Of a DNA stretch of 64,000 nt, positions 1 through 7,478 are shown in pieces. The translations under genes were made by a program, and so were the position numbers. Source of the DNA: Bradyrhizobium iriomotense (GTDB lineage: Bacteria; Pseudomonadota; Alphaproteobacteria; Rhizobiales; Xanthobacteraceae); assembly GCF_030160715.1 (NCBI RefSeq), contig NZ_BSOW01000022.1:62001-126000 (forward strand), written 5' to 3'. Each line of letters starts with the position of its first letter. The stretch's first letter is position 1. Below the pieces are notes generated by a model, which was given only the letters and a program-made list of their open reading frames with translations, made no database searches and was not told the origin of the DNA.

Positions 1-599
1 TCGAACGGGACGTCGCGCCAATGCGCGACCTTCCCGTCGTCAATGCGCCACAGCCGCGTACCTCCGTCGGGCGCATTGCTGTGGGCGAAACGCGGCTTCA
101 ACCGCCAGTCGAGCCCGACGAAATGGAATTCCTGGCGGTTTTCCCAAACCAGAGTGCGCTCGCCGGTTGCGAGGTCGAGCATGAAGGTATCGTGCCATCG
201 CACGTCGCGGTCGTTGAGGCTGATCGCGATCTTGTCGGGGACAACGTGCGACCAGTAGGTCGGCATCGCGCGGACATTGGCGAAGGGCGTGAGATCACGC
301 AGCTCCAGCGTGTGGGGATCGACCACGAACAGGTGCAGATTTTCATCCCCGTTCTCGTCGTTGAGAAACATGATGTAGCGGCCGTCCGGGCTCCAGCTCT
401 GCCAGTTGATCGGTCTGCCCCTGGTGCGTGTCACGGGCTGCCCTGCCGCGATGCTGTCGATCGGCGACACCCAGACGTTGAGAACGCCGTCGACCGGGGC
501 GAGCCAGGACAGAAATTGACCATCCGGCGACAACTTGGCTCCGACGTAGGTCGGATTACCAAACAGCTTCTGGCGCGGGATCAGGGGACGAGCTGACAT
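1..599 (-). CDS. S9-family (prolyl oligopeptidase-like) peptidase, N-terminal part, cut by window edge
   Basis: Reading leftward from ATG at 599, the frame stays open to the window edge and gives about 199 residues (begins MSARPLIPRQKLFGNPTY). The sequence shows beta-propeller blades typical of S9 peptidases: 'KLSPDGQFLSWLAP', 'WSPDGRYIMFLNDENGDENLHLF' style WD/TolB-like repeats and 'RDLTPF'. These correspond to the N-terminal propeller that gates the C-terminal alpha/beta-hydrolase domain, which lies outside the window. No signal peptide is evident, so a cytoplasmic enzyme is likely. The family cleaves oligopeptides; substrate cannot be told from this part. The frame matches codon bias well and is conserved in style, whereas the opposite-strand frame over the same bases is a shadow. 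Confidence 0.85.
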   Translation of the reverse strand, partial: MSARPLIPRQKLFGNPTYVGAKLSPDGQFLSWLAPVDGVLNVWVSPIDSIAAGQPVTRTRGRPINWQSWSPDGRYIMFLNDENGDENLHLFVVDPHTLELRDLTPFANVRAMPTYWSHVVPDKIAISLNDRDVRWHDTFMLDLATGERTLVWENRQEFHFVGLDWRLKPRFAHSNAPDGGTRLWRIDDGKVAHWRDVPF

Positions 600-655
600 T
601 CGACGTCTCTATCGTGTTCGAAGGCCGCACGGGCCTTCTTGTCACATCGAGTAGC

Positions 656-670
656 GCTACAAATTGTAGC
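656..670. promoter_or_regulatory. 15-bp palindrome upstream of the S9 peptidase
   Basis: GCTACAAATTGTAGC has perfect 7-bp arms around a central A and overlaps another palindrome, GTAGCGCTAC (651-660). It lies 57 bp upstream of the peptidase start in a 189-bp gap that holds no gene. Placement suits an operator, but no regulator is identified. Confidence 0.35.
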
Positions 671-788
671 ATATGTGTGCGTGAGCCGGCGGTCAACTCC
701 ACGTAGAACGGGGCGGCGAACGAAATCGCCCGCCACCCGGCAGTCATTCCGGTGATGTGGTGCGCGCGGTGCCGCGCCGGCGGCGTGG

Positions 789-1613
789 CTACCCGCCCTT
801 GACGGCGCCCGCCGTCAGCCCGGCGACGATCTGGCGCTGGGCGAGCACCGTCAGCAGCAGCACCGGGAAGGTGACGATCAGCGCGGCGGCCGCGAGTGGC
901 CCCCAGCTCAACTGGTCGAACGAGATCATGTTGTAGACGGCGACGGGCAGGGTGCGCGTCTCGCGTCCGGCCAGCACGATGCCGAAGACGAAATTGTTCC
1001 AGGAGAAGATCACGGCCAGGATGAAGGCGACCGCGATGCCGGGCCGGGCGATCGGAAGCGCGACATGGCGGAACACCTGCCAGCGCGTGGCGCCATCGAT
1101 GAGCGCGGCCTCTTCCAATTCCATCGGCGTGGTCTCGAAATAGCCGATCATGATCCAGATCACGATCGGCACGGTCACCACGAGGTGGATGATGACCTGC
1201 GGCACCAGCGTGCCGAGCAGTCCAAGCCACTGGAATAAGAGAAACAGCGGGATCAGGTAGGACAGGCCGGGTGTGATGCGGGCGATCAGGATCACGATCG
1301 CGGATTTGTGCGCGGCCATCCGCGCGATCCCGTAGCCGGCGGGAACGCCGACGATCAGCGCCAGCGCGGTCGCGCTGCCGGTCACGATCAGGCTGTTGAA
1401 GAAATAGGTCAGGAAGCGGTTGGAGGCGAGCACGTCGGCATAGTTCTTCCACGCGATACGCTCGGGGAAGAACACCGGCGGGTAGGCGGCGTTGTCGACC
1501 TCGAACTTGAGCGACAGCGAAGCCATCCAGAGGAAGAACAGGATCGCCGGCGACACGATGACGAGCACCGAAAGCCACAGGCCGATTTGGCCGAGGATCT
1601 GACGTGGGGTCAT
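789..1613 (-). CDS. Carbohydrate ABC transporter permease (MalG type)
   Basis: 274-residue inner-membrane protein with six predicted membrane helices, starting with an N-terminal helix (around residues 10-32). The EAA loop that contacts the ATPase is visible as 'EEAALIDGATRWQVFRHVALP', close to the usual MalG position. It forms the importer channel with the permease encoded just upstream. Its ATG overlaps that gene's stop codon by 4 bp (ATGA), indicating translational coupling. A longer in-frame extension exists but would run inside the upstream permease gene, so the overlapping ATG at 1613 is chosen. No ATP-binding subunit follows: the next leftward gene is a peptidase. Substrate is inferred as a sugar or polyol from family only. 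Confidence 0.9.
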   Translation of the reverse strand: MTPRQILGQIGLWLSVLVIVSPAILFFLWMASLSLKFEVDNAAYPPVFFPERIAWKNYADVLASNRFLTYFFNSLIVTGSATALALIVGVPAGYGIARMAAHKSAIVILIARITPGLSYLIPLFLLFQWLGLLGTLVPQVIIHLVVTVPIVIWIMIGYFETTPMELEEAALIDGATRWQVFRHVALPIARPGIAVAFILAVIFSWNNFVFGIVLAGRETRTLPVAVYNMISFDQLSWGPLAAAALIVTFPVLLLTVLAQRQIVAGLTAGAVKGG

Positions 1614-2548
1614 GCGCCGCTCGCGATCTCGGTCCACAGCATGCGCTGGCGCATGTAAAGCATCACGGCAGCGAGTGCGACGATGAGGAGGAAGAACACC
1701 ACCGCGATCGCCGAACCGTAGCCGAGGTCGTAATAGGTGAAGGCGACGCTGTAGAGATAGATGTTGATGGTCTCCGATGCCGAGCCGGGTCCGCCCTGCG
1801 TGATCGCGAAGATGATGTCGAAACTTTTCACCGCGTCGATCATCCGGATCATGCCGGCGATGAACAGGAACGGCATGATCAGCGGTAGCGTGATGAAGCG
1901 GAAGACCTGCCAGAGATTGGCGCCGTCGATCTGCGCGCTTTCGTAAGGTTCGGTCGGGATCGCGGCGAGGCCGCCGAGCACGATCAGCATGACCAGTGGC
2001 GTCCACTGCCAGGTCTCGACCAGCACCAGCGAGGGAATGACGGTCGCGGGATGAAACACCCAGAGCTGCGGCGGAATCCCGACCAGCGACAACAGGTAGT
2101 TCAGCACGCCGAGCTGCGGGTGGAACATCATGGTCCACACCAGCGCGATTGCCACGGGCGTTGCCATCATAGGCATGATGAAGACGCCGCGCAGGAAACC
2201 GCGGCCGGGGAATTTCTGGTGAAACACCACCGCCGCCAGCGTGCCGAGGATCAGCGGCAGCAGCACAGACAGCAAGGTGTAGACCATCGTGTGGCCGACC
2301 GCCTCGAGGAAGCGCGGATCGCTCGTCAGCCGCAGATAGTTGGAAGGCCCGACGAAGGTGGTCGGCGAGCCGACCTTCCACTCGTTCAGGCTCATCCAGA
2401 TCGTGAACACCCACGGGAAGATGATGATCGCGAGCACGACGACCAGCGCCGGCACCACGAACGGCCAGTAGGACGGTGGTCGCAACTCCTTCTCCGGCAC
2501 GGCACCTGATTGTGCCGTAGCCGGAGTTGCTTGTGTCAACGCACTCAC
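1610..2548 (-). CDS. Carbohydrate ABC transporter permease (MalF/UgpA type)
   Basis: 312-residue membrane protein. A short cytoplasmic N-terminus is followed by a strong helix (about residues 28-50) and five more, with the EAA motif 'YESAQIDGANLWQVFRFITLP'. This matches sugar-ABC permeases of the MalF/UgpA group, though it lacks MalF's large periplasmic loop. The gene overlaps the binding-protein gene by 4 bp at its start and the second permease by 4 bp at its end, so all three are one tightly coupled operon transcribed leftward. Confidence 0.9.
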   Translation of the reverse strand: MSALTQATPATAQSGAVPEKELRPPSYWPFVVPALVVVLAIIIFPWVFTIWMSLNEWKVGSPTTFVGPSNYLRLTSDPRFLEAVGHTMVYTLLSVLLPLILGTLAAVVFHQKFPGRGFLRGVFIMPMMATPVAIALVWTMMFHPQLGVLNYLLSLVGIPPQLWVFHPATVIPSLVLVETWQWTPLVMLIVLGGLAAIPTEPYESAQIDGANLWQVFRFITLPLIMPFLFIAGMIRMIDAVKSFDIIFAITQGGPGSASETINIYLYSVAFTYYDLGYGSAIAVVFFLLIVALAAVMLYMRQRMLWTEIASGA

Positions 2549-3870
2549 GCCTTTTCGCTACGCTCCAGGATCGGCCGATACTGTTCGTGGGCCTTCTTCA
2601 GCTCGGTTGCGGGATCGGCGCCGGCCAGGGTCGCGGTGATTGCAGCGCCGACGAGATCGCGGAATTCGGCGACCGGGATCACCACGGGCAGGCCGAGCTT
2701 GCTGATCTTGGCGGAATCGATCACCGATTGCAGCCACTCCGGTGGCATCTTGACGCCCTTCTGCACCTCGGCATCGTTCAGGATCGAGTTGCGGAACGGC
2801 ACGCCGCCGCCGGCCTGCAACAGCCGCGCGCCCTGCGTCTTGGAGACCGCCCACTGGCAGAGCAGATAGGCCGCTTCCTTGTTCTTGCTCGCGGCGGCAA
2901 TGCCGAGGCCGTCGCCATAGGTGGCCGAATATTGTCCCTTCGGCCCGGCAGGCACGACAGTGTAGCCGACCTTGCCGACCACGCGCGAGGCAGCCGGATC
3001 CTCCAGCGGCGGCGCCCAGCCGACGCCGTCGATCCACATTGCCGACCGCCCTTGCGAGAACGAGGCCATCGACTCCATCCAGTTGAAGCCGGCGACGCCG
3101 GGCGGGGCGACCTTCGTCAGCAGCGTCTGGTAGAGCTTCGTCGCCGCGACGGCTTCGGGACCGTCGGTCAGGATGTTGCCCTTGGCGTCGAGGAATTCAC
3201 CGCCACAGTCGAGGAAGAAGTTGGTCCACAACGTCATGTTGGCGTTGCGCAGGCCGCGCCCGACGAAGCCGTAGGTGCCGTCCTTGGCATCGGTAAGCTT
3301 TTCGGCAGCCGCGACCATCTCGTCCAGCGTCTTGGGCACCGCAATGCCCTTCTTCTGGAACAGCTCCTTGTTGTAGTAGAGGATGAAGTAGTCGACCGAC
3401 CAGGGCAGCGACAGCATCTGGCCCTTGTCGTTCTTGGCGTATTGCAGGCCTGCGGCCGAAAAATCGCTCTCGACGAGATCCGGCGCAGTCAGCGTCGGAT
3501 CCTTCATGAAGGGCGTGATGTCGGCAAGCCAGCCGGCCTTTTCGAACTGCCGCTTCTGCACGTGATAGCTGAGATGCACGACGTCGAAGCTCGGCCGGCC
3601 CGAGGTGAGCTCGATCACGACCTTTTGGCGCTGCTGCTGCTCGGGGATCTGCTCGGATTCGACCTGGATGCCGGTGAGGTCGGTGAACTCCTTGATGTTC
3701 TTTTGCAGGTTGTCGCCGCGCGGACCCTTGGCGAGGATCACCTCCAGCTTGGTCCCGGCATATTTCTTCCAATTCACCTCTGCGTGCGCCGGAAATCCGG
3801 TCAGGCTGAGCGCGCCAGCCGCGGCGGTCCCCTGCAAAAGCGTGCGGCGCGAGATACGATGGTCAGCCAC
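2545..3870 (-). CDS. ABC transporter extracellular solute-binding protein (sugar type)
   Basis: 441-residue periplasmic binding protein of the family-1 (MalE/UgpB-like) group. The N-terminus 'SRRTLLQGTAAAGALSLTGFPAHA' contains a twin-arginine motif and AxA cleavage site, so Tat export is likely. The remainder has the alternating alpha/beta pattern of binding proteins, including a central 'NFFLDCGGEFLDAKG' and a 'WIDGVGWAPP' ligand-cleft region. It would deliver ligand to the two overlapping permeases downstream. Ligand is unknown; the closest recognisable resemblance is to sugar binders. It is first in its operon, 84 bp after soxA, and may have its own promoter or read-through from the sox genes. 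Confidence 0.88.
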   Translation of the reverse strand: MADHRISRRTLLQGTAAAGALSLTGFPAHAEVNWKKYAGTKLEVILAKGPRGDNLQKNIKEFTDLTGIQVESEQIPEQQQRQKVVIELTSGRPSFDVVHLSYHVQKRQFEKAGWLADITPFMKDPTLTAPDLVESDFSAAGLQYAKNDKGQMLSLPWSVDYFILYYNKELFQKKGIAVPKTLDEMVAAAEKLTDAKDGTYGFVGRGLRNANMTLWTNFFLDCGGEFLDAKGNILTDGPEAVAATKLYQTLLTKVAPPGVAGFNWMESMASFSQGRSAMWIDGVGWAPPLEDPAASRVVGKVGYTVVPAGPKGQYSATYGDGLGIAAASKNKEAAYLLCQWAVSKTQGARLLQAGGGVPFRNSILNDAEVQKGVKMPPEWLQSVIDSAKISKLGLPVVIPVAEFRDLVGAAITATLAGADPATELKKAHEQYRPILERSEKA

Positions 3871-3954
3871 GTTTATCCTCCCTGTGACTCGTTTCTTGGG
3901 AGGGGATACTAGCGTCCGCGCCGCGCCTGCCTAGTCCTAATATTCCGCCGCGGA

Positions 3955-4734
3955 TTATGGCCGCACGGCCGGGCTCTCCATGGGCATGCCGCGCGCCCGC
4001 GCCATCAGATAGAGCTCGAGCGCAACCAACTCGGGCGCGCCATAGTCGTAGGCCTGGGCGCGGACCCCGCTCATGCAGCTTCGCAAGCGGCGCTCCAGCG
4101 ATCCTAGCGTCTGCCATTCCAGGCGATAGAGCGGATAGCCGGTCGGCTGCCCCTGCGTGACCGATGCGCCCGCGAGATGCTTGTCGTAGTTGTCGTCGTG
4201 GCAATTGGCGCATGCGAGGTTGAGCTGCCCCTGCCGCAGCATGAAGAGCGCGCGGCCCTGCTCGACGAACGGTTTGAGCTGTGGATCGTCAGCGGCCGTG
4301 ATCGCAGCCCCGCGCGACTGGTGGGCGACGAAGGCGGAGAGCGCGAGCAGGTCTCGGCTTTCGTAAGGCAGCGGCGTTGCCTGCTGATGGTTGGCGCGGC
4401 AGAGATTGATGCGCTGGTCGAGCGTGACGGGGCGGCCCAGCGTCTTGTCGAAGGCGGGATAGCGCGCGGCGACGCCCTTCATGGTCTCGCGCGCATCGCC
4501 ATGGCAATCGGCGCACGCCTTGCCGGCGCTGCCGCCTTTCGCCGTCCACAATGTTTCGCCGTCCAGCACGAACAGCATGCCCGGATTGGACGTGTCGTCG
4601 TCCTGCATGGCGCGCGTGTCGGGTCCCATGAAGGAATAGCCCGAGCGGCGCTCTCCCGGCGGAATTTCGCCGGCGAGCAGGACAGGTGCCGCAGCGAGCA
4701 TCACGGTGACGGCTATTGCGCGCAAAAAACTCAT
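3955..4734 (-). CDS. soxA: Sulfur-oxidation dihaem cytochrome SoxA
   Basis: 259-residue periplasmic c-type cytochrome with a signal peptide (MSFLRAIAVTVMLAAAPVLLAG). Two CxxCH haem sites are visible, CADCH and CANCH, as in dihaem SoxA, together with the conserved 'INLCR' and 'RLRSCMSGVRA' motifs. The latter cysteine is the haem ligand modified to a persulfide in characterised SoxA. With SoxX it forms the c-type cytochrome that couples thiosulfate oxidatively to the SoxY cysteine. The start at 4734 overlaps the soxZ stop by 4 bp; an 18-residue upstream extension is inside soxZ and is rejected. It is the last gene of the leftward sox cluster. Confidence 0.95.
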   Translation of the reverse strand: MSFLRAIAVTVMLAAAPVLLAGEIPPGERRSGYSFMGPDTRAMQDDDTSNPGMLFVLDGETLWTAKGGSAGKACADCHGDARETMKGVAARYPAFDKTLGRPVTLDQRINLCRANHQQATPLPYESRDLLALSAFVAHQSRGAAITAADDPQLKPFVEQGRALFMLRQGQLNLACANCHDDNYDKHLAGASVTQGQPTGYPLYRLEWQTLGSLERRLRSCMSGVRAQAYDYGAPELVALELYLMARARGMPMESPAVRP

Positions 4735-5051
4735 TCGACCGTGATCGACGCCGACGCGGTCGACACGAAGCCGTTGTCGCCGATCCATTCGAACTCGAAC
4801 TTGCCGCTCTCCCTCGCAACCGTGAAGAACGACAGATACGGGTTTGCAGCTATCGCCGGAAAAAGGTCGGCGCGAAAAATCTCGGTACCATTGTAGCGGC
4901 AGGTAAAGCTCGTGATGATGTCGCGCGGCACGAGGTCGCCGGCCGCCGTGCGGCGAAAGCCGGTCTCCATGATGTGCGAGGTCAGGGTCCGGATCTCGAC
5001 GACATCGCCGCGCTTCGCGCGTGCCGGAACGTTGATCAGGGCGGAGGCCAT
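4731..5051 (-). CDS. soxZ: Sulfur-oxidation carrier subunit SoxZ
   Basis: 106-residue immunoglobulin-fold protein, the usual length for SoxZ. Family hallmarks visible are 'RAKRGDVVEIRTLTSHIMETGFR' at the N-terminus, 'FTCRYNGTEIF' in the middle and 'NPYLSFFTVARESGKFEFEWIGDNG' near the C-terminus. SoxZ has no signal peptide and is normally exported bound to Tat-targeted SoxY. It stabilises the SoxY arm that carries the sulfur substrate. Its ATG overlaps the soxY stop codon (TGATG) and its own stop overlaps the soxA start, so SoxY-Z-A translation is coupled. Confidence 0.95.
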   Translation of the reverse strand: MASALINVPARAKRGDVVEIRTLTSHIMETGFRRTAAGDLVPRDIITSFTCRYNGTEIFRADLFPAIAANPYLSFFTVARESGKFEFEWIGDNGFVSTASASITVE

Positions 5052-5509
5052 CAGTTCACCTCCTCGGTGCAGGCGGCGAGCGTCACGACGACGTCGGCTG
5101 CGACTTGCCAGAAGGAATCGTCGGATAGCCGCGCGATCGCGACAACCTTCTGGCTGTCCGCGAGCCGGATGCGGGTTGCGACCTGCGCGCGCCCGGCCCA
5201 TGGGCCGAGATGGAAATTGCCGATGTTCGGCTGCGGATTCTTCTCGTTGAAGACGTGGATGCTCTTGACGTAGTCGGTGGCCGTCATCGGGCTCGCGACA
5301 CTGACCGTCATCGGCACGGTGTTGCCGTTCTCGACCAGCGGCGGGATGTCGAGCCTGACCTTGCCGGAGCGCAGTTGTGCCTCGCCGACGACGTTGCGGA
5401 TCGCCGTGCTGAGCATCGCGGGCGTCGCCTCGAGCGGGTGGATCGTGACGATGGGGATCGTCCCGGCGGTGACCGTGAAGCCCAAAAATTGTCGACGTGT
5501 GCTTGGCAT
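5051..5509 (-). CDS. soxY: Divergent sulfur-oxidation carrier SoxY with atypical C-terminus
   Basis: 152-residue protein with a Tat signal (STRRQFLGFTVTAG) and a SoxY-like Ig-fold: 'VRLDIPPLVENGNTVPMTVSV', 'IHVFNEKNPQPNIGNFHLGP', 'ATRIRLADSQKVVAIARLSD'. SoxY normally ends in a flexible Gly-Gly-Cys-Gly-Gly arm whose Cys carries the substrate. Here the end reads VVTLAACTEEVN: one Cys remains at the expected place, the flanking glycines are Ala-Ala and Thr-Glu, and four residues follow. A ribosome site (AGGACAGGAA) precedes the ATG within the end of soxX. Identity as SoxY is supported by position before soxZ. Whether it carries thiosulfate-derived sulfur in the usual way is uncertain. Confidence 0.88.
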   Translation of the reverse strand: MPSTRRQFLGFTVTAGTIPIVTIHPLEATPAMLSTAIRNVVGEAQLRSGKVRLDIPPLVENGNTVPMTVSVASPMTATDYVKSIHVFNEKNPQPNIGNFHLGPWAGRAQVATRIRLADSQKVVAIARLSDDSFWQVAADVVVTLAACTEEVN

Positions 5510-5517
5510 TTCCTGTC

Positions 5518-6147
5518 CTAGTCCCGAAGCGTTGCAAGAAAGGCCACGATATCCTCGATCTGGCCGGGGTTGAGGATCGGCTTGCCGGCGAGGTTGCGAC
5601 TGGGGCGAACAAGCCCGTCAGTGCGATAGTAGGACGGCATGATGGTCTCTGGGTTGAACCGCGATGCGTCCACCAATCGCAGCCGCAACTGACTTGTCGA
5701 CCATCTGTTCCCGGCGCCCGCCAGGTCAGGCGCGAGATCGCCCTGGAACCGCGTTTCCGGAAACGGCCCGGAATGGCAGAGGATGCAAGTCGTGCCGCGA
5801 TCGAGCACCAACGCCCGCCCGTGTGCCGCATCGCCGGGTGCGCCGGTGAGCGGCTCCGGAATGCCGTCGCCGACGATGCTGTAGGACACCAGCTCTTCGG
5901 CTTTCGCACCTGTTGCTAGTGCAAGGCTTATCGTAACCACCGCAGCGACAATCGATTGGATGTGACGCGAGAGATCGAGCCGCGGGCTCCTTTGACCTCT
6001 CCCGCTTGCGGGAGAGGTCGGCGCGTAGCGCCGGGTGAGGGCTCTTTCCTCTTGGGGAATCTCGCGTGAGGAGACACCCTCTCCCCAACCCTCCCCCGCA
6101 GGCGGGCGAGGGGGCACACCGTGTTCGTGGCGACAGCTTGGTCTCAT
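5518..6147 (-). CDS. soxX: Sulfur-oxidation monohaem cytochrome SoxX (start uncertain)
   Basis: The C-terminal 140 residues are a clear SoxX: one haem site CILCH, a likely Met axial ligand in 'ETIMPSYYRTDG', and the C-terminal 'ILNPGQIEDIVAFLATLR'. A signal-peptide core 'SIVAAVVTISLALATGAKA' precedes it. No ATG, GTG or TTG lies where a normal signal peptide should begin. The only upstream ATG (6147) gives a 209-residue product whose first ~55 residues translate a palindromic repeat. The alternative GTG at 5940 leaves a signal of about 13 residues. It is probable that the repeat landed in the 5' end of the gene while keeping the frame open. It lies 6 bp after the flavoprotein gene and 8 bp before soxY. 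Confidence 0.85.
   Translation of the reverse strand: MRPSCRHEHGVPPRPPAGEGWGEGVSSREIPQEERALTRRYAPTSPASGRGQRSPRLDLSRHIQSIVAAVVTISLALATGAKAEELVSYSIVGDGIPEPLTGAPGDAAHGRALVLDRGTTCILCHSGPFPETRFQGDLAPDLAGAGNRWSTSQLRLRLVDASRFNPETIMPSYYRTDGLVRPSRNLAGKPILNPGQIEDIVAFLATLRD
5995..6111. repeat. Fold-back palindromic repeat, family A, copy 1
   Basis: Contains a hairpin CCTCTCCCGC/GCGGGAGAGG, a 'GGGTGAGGG' stretch and a closing 'CCCTCTCCCCAACCCTCCCCCGC' type arm. The same architecture recurs at 51555-51693, and a left half at 19579-19602. This copy sits inside the 5' part of the soxX reading frame, unusual for a family otherwise found between genes here. Confidence 0.8.
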
Positions 6148-6153
6148 CTTGCT

Positions 6154-7431
6154 CTAGCCAAAGGTCGCCGCCGTGATGGTTTGAAACCAGCGCTCGGCGT
6201 CCGCGGCCTCGCGGGCGCGTCGCTCCGGCGGCGCATCGAGGGGACTTGTGGCGCCGCCCTCAACCTCGGCGAAGATGTCGCCCTTGGGCTGATAGTTGCC
6301 GGCGAGCGAGAAGCCGTAGGCGGGCGCAACCGTGTTGTAGCAGACGCCGGTCAGCCGCGGTGTCTCCGGCGCGCGGCCTGCGATGAGGTTGACGATCGCG
6401 TTCGCGCAGGCTTTGCCTTGCGCGCTCGCGGCCGAGGCCGATTTCGGAATGCCGCCGCCGAGGCAGGCATCGCCGATGACGTGGATGCTCGGCATGAGCC
6501 TGGATTCGAAGGTCATCGGATCGATCGGGCACCAACCGGTCGTATCCGCAGCCCCGGCAATCGCCGCGATGCGCCCAGCGCGCTGTGGCGGAATGACATT
6601 GGCGACTTGCGGGGTGTAATTGCCGAACTCGGTGATCACAGTGTTGCTTGCGGGATCGACGGAGGTGACGCGGCCGCCCTGCGACAGCGATACGCGCTCG
6701 ATCATGCCGCCGTAAAGCTCCGCCCACGCTTTCTCGAACAGTTTTTGCTGCGTGAAATTGTCCTTGGCGTCCAGGATCAGCACCTTCGAGCGCGGCTTGT
6801 TTGCTTTCAGATAATGCGCGATCAGGCTGGCGCGCTCGTAAGGCGCCGGCGGGCAGCGCGAGGGATTGGCGGGCACAGCGATTGCGACCACGCCGCCATC
6901 CTCCATGGCTTCCAACTGCCTGCGCAAGAGCAGCGTCTGCTCGCCGGCCGTCCAGGCATGCGGCATCTTCTGGCTCGCGGCTTCGTCATAGCCGGGCAGG
7001 CCATCGAAATGGAAATCGACGCCGGGCGAGAGCACGAGACGGTCGTAGGAAAGCGATGAGCCATCGGCCAGCGTGACGCGCCGCGCTTGCGGATCGATCG
7101 CTGTTGCGGCCTGCGCGATGACGCTCACCCCGTCTGAGGCGATCTTCTCGTAGCCGAACTGCTGCGCCTCGATCTCGCGCAGGCCCGCGATCACCTCGTT
7201 GCTGAATGGGCAGGCGGTGAAGGTCCTGTTCGGCTCGACCAGCGTGACCTGCAAAGTCGTTTCGCTCCGCTTCAGCGCGCGGGCGCAGGCAGCCCCGCCA
7301 AAGCCGCCGCCGATCACGACGACGCGCGCCGCACCCTGCGCGCGCGCAATCGCGAGCAGGGCCAGCGATGCGGCCGCGATGCCGAGGGCGGCTGTCCGCC
7401 GTGTCACCGGGCAGGTCATCATGAGCATCAT
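6154..7431 (-). CDS. Flavocytochrome c sulfide dehydrogenase-type flavoprotein (SoxF/FccB-like)
   Basis: About 425 residues with a twin-arginine signal (CPVTRRTAALGIAAASLALLA). An FAD-binding 'VVVIGGGFGGAACARAL' follows, then the FCSD features 'TACPFSNEVIAGL', 'RCPPAPYERASL' and the C-terminal 'TGVCYNTVAPAYGFS'. The two latter cysteines are expected to form the redox-active disulfide next to the flavin. The enzyme family oxidises sulfide in the periplasm and passes electrons to a c-type cytochrome. No dedicated FccA cytochrome is adjacent, so SoxX/SoxA or a free cytochrome may accept electrons. Four in-frame ATGs exist (7431, 7428, 7422, 7419); the longest is listed and 7422 or 7419 is equally possible. 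Confidence 0.9.
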   Translation of the reverse strand: MMLMMTCPVTRRTAALGIAAASLALLAIARAQGAARVVVIGGGFGGAACARALKRSETTLQVTLVEPNRTFTACPFSNEVIAGLREIEAQQFGYEKIASDGVSVIAQAATAIDPQARRVTLADGSSLSYDRLVLSPGVDFHFDGLPGYDEAASQKMPHAWTAGEQTLLLRRQLEAMEDGGVVAIAVPANPSRCPPAPYERASLIAHYLKANKPRSKVLILDAKDNFTQQKLFEKAWAELYGGMIERVSLSQGGRVTSVDPASNTVITEFGNYTPQVANVIPPQRAGRIAAIAGAADTTGWCPIDPMTFESRLMPSIHVIGDACLGGGIPKSASAASAQGKACANAIVNLIAGRAPETPRLTGVCYNTVAPAYGFSLAGNYQPKGDIFAEVEGGATSPLDAPPERRAREAADAERWFQTITAATFG

Positions 7432-7478
7432 CCGGAAAACGCTGCGGCGGCCGATCGACCGCCGCAGCCGCACGTTCC

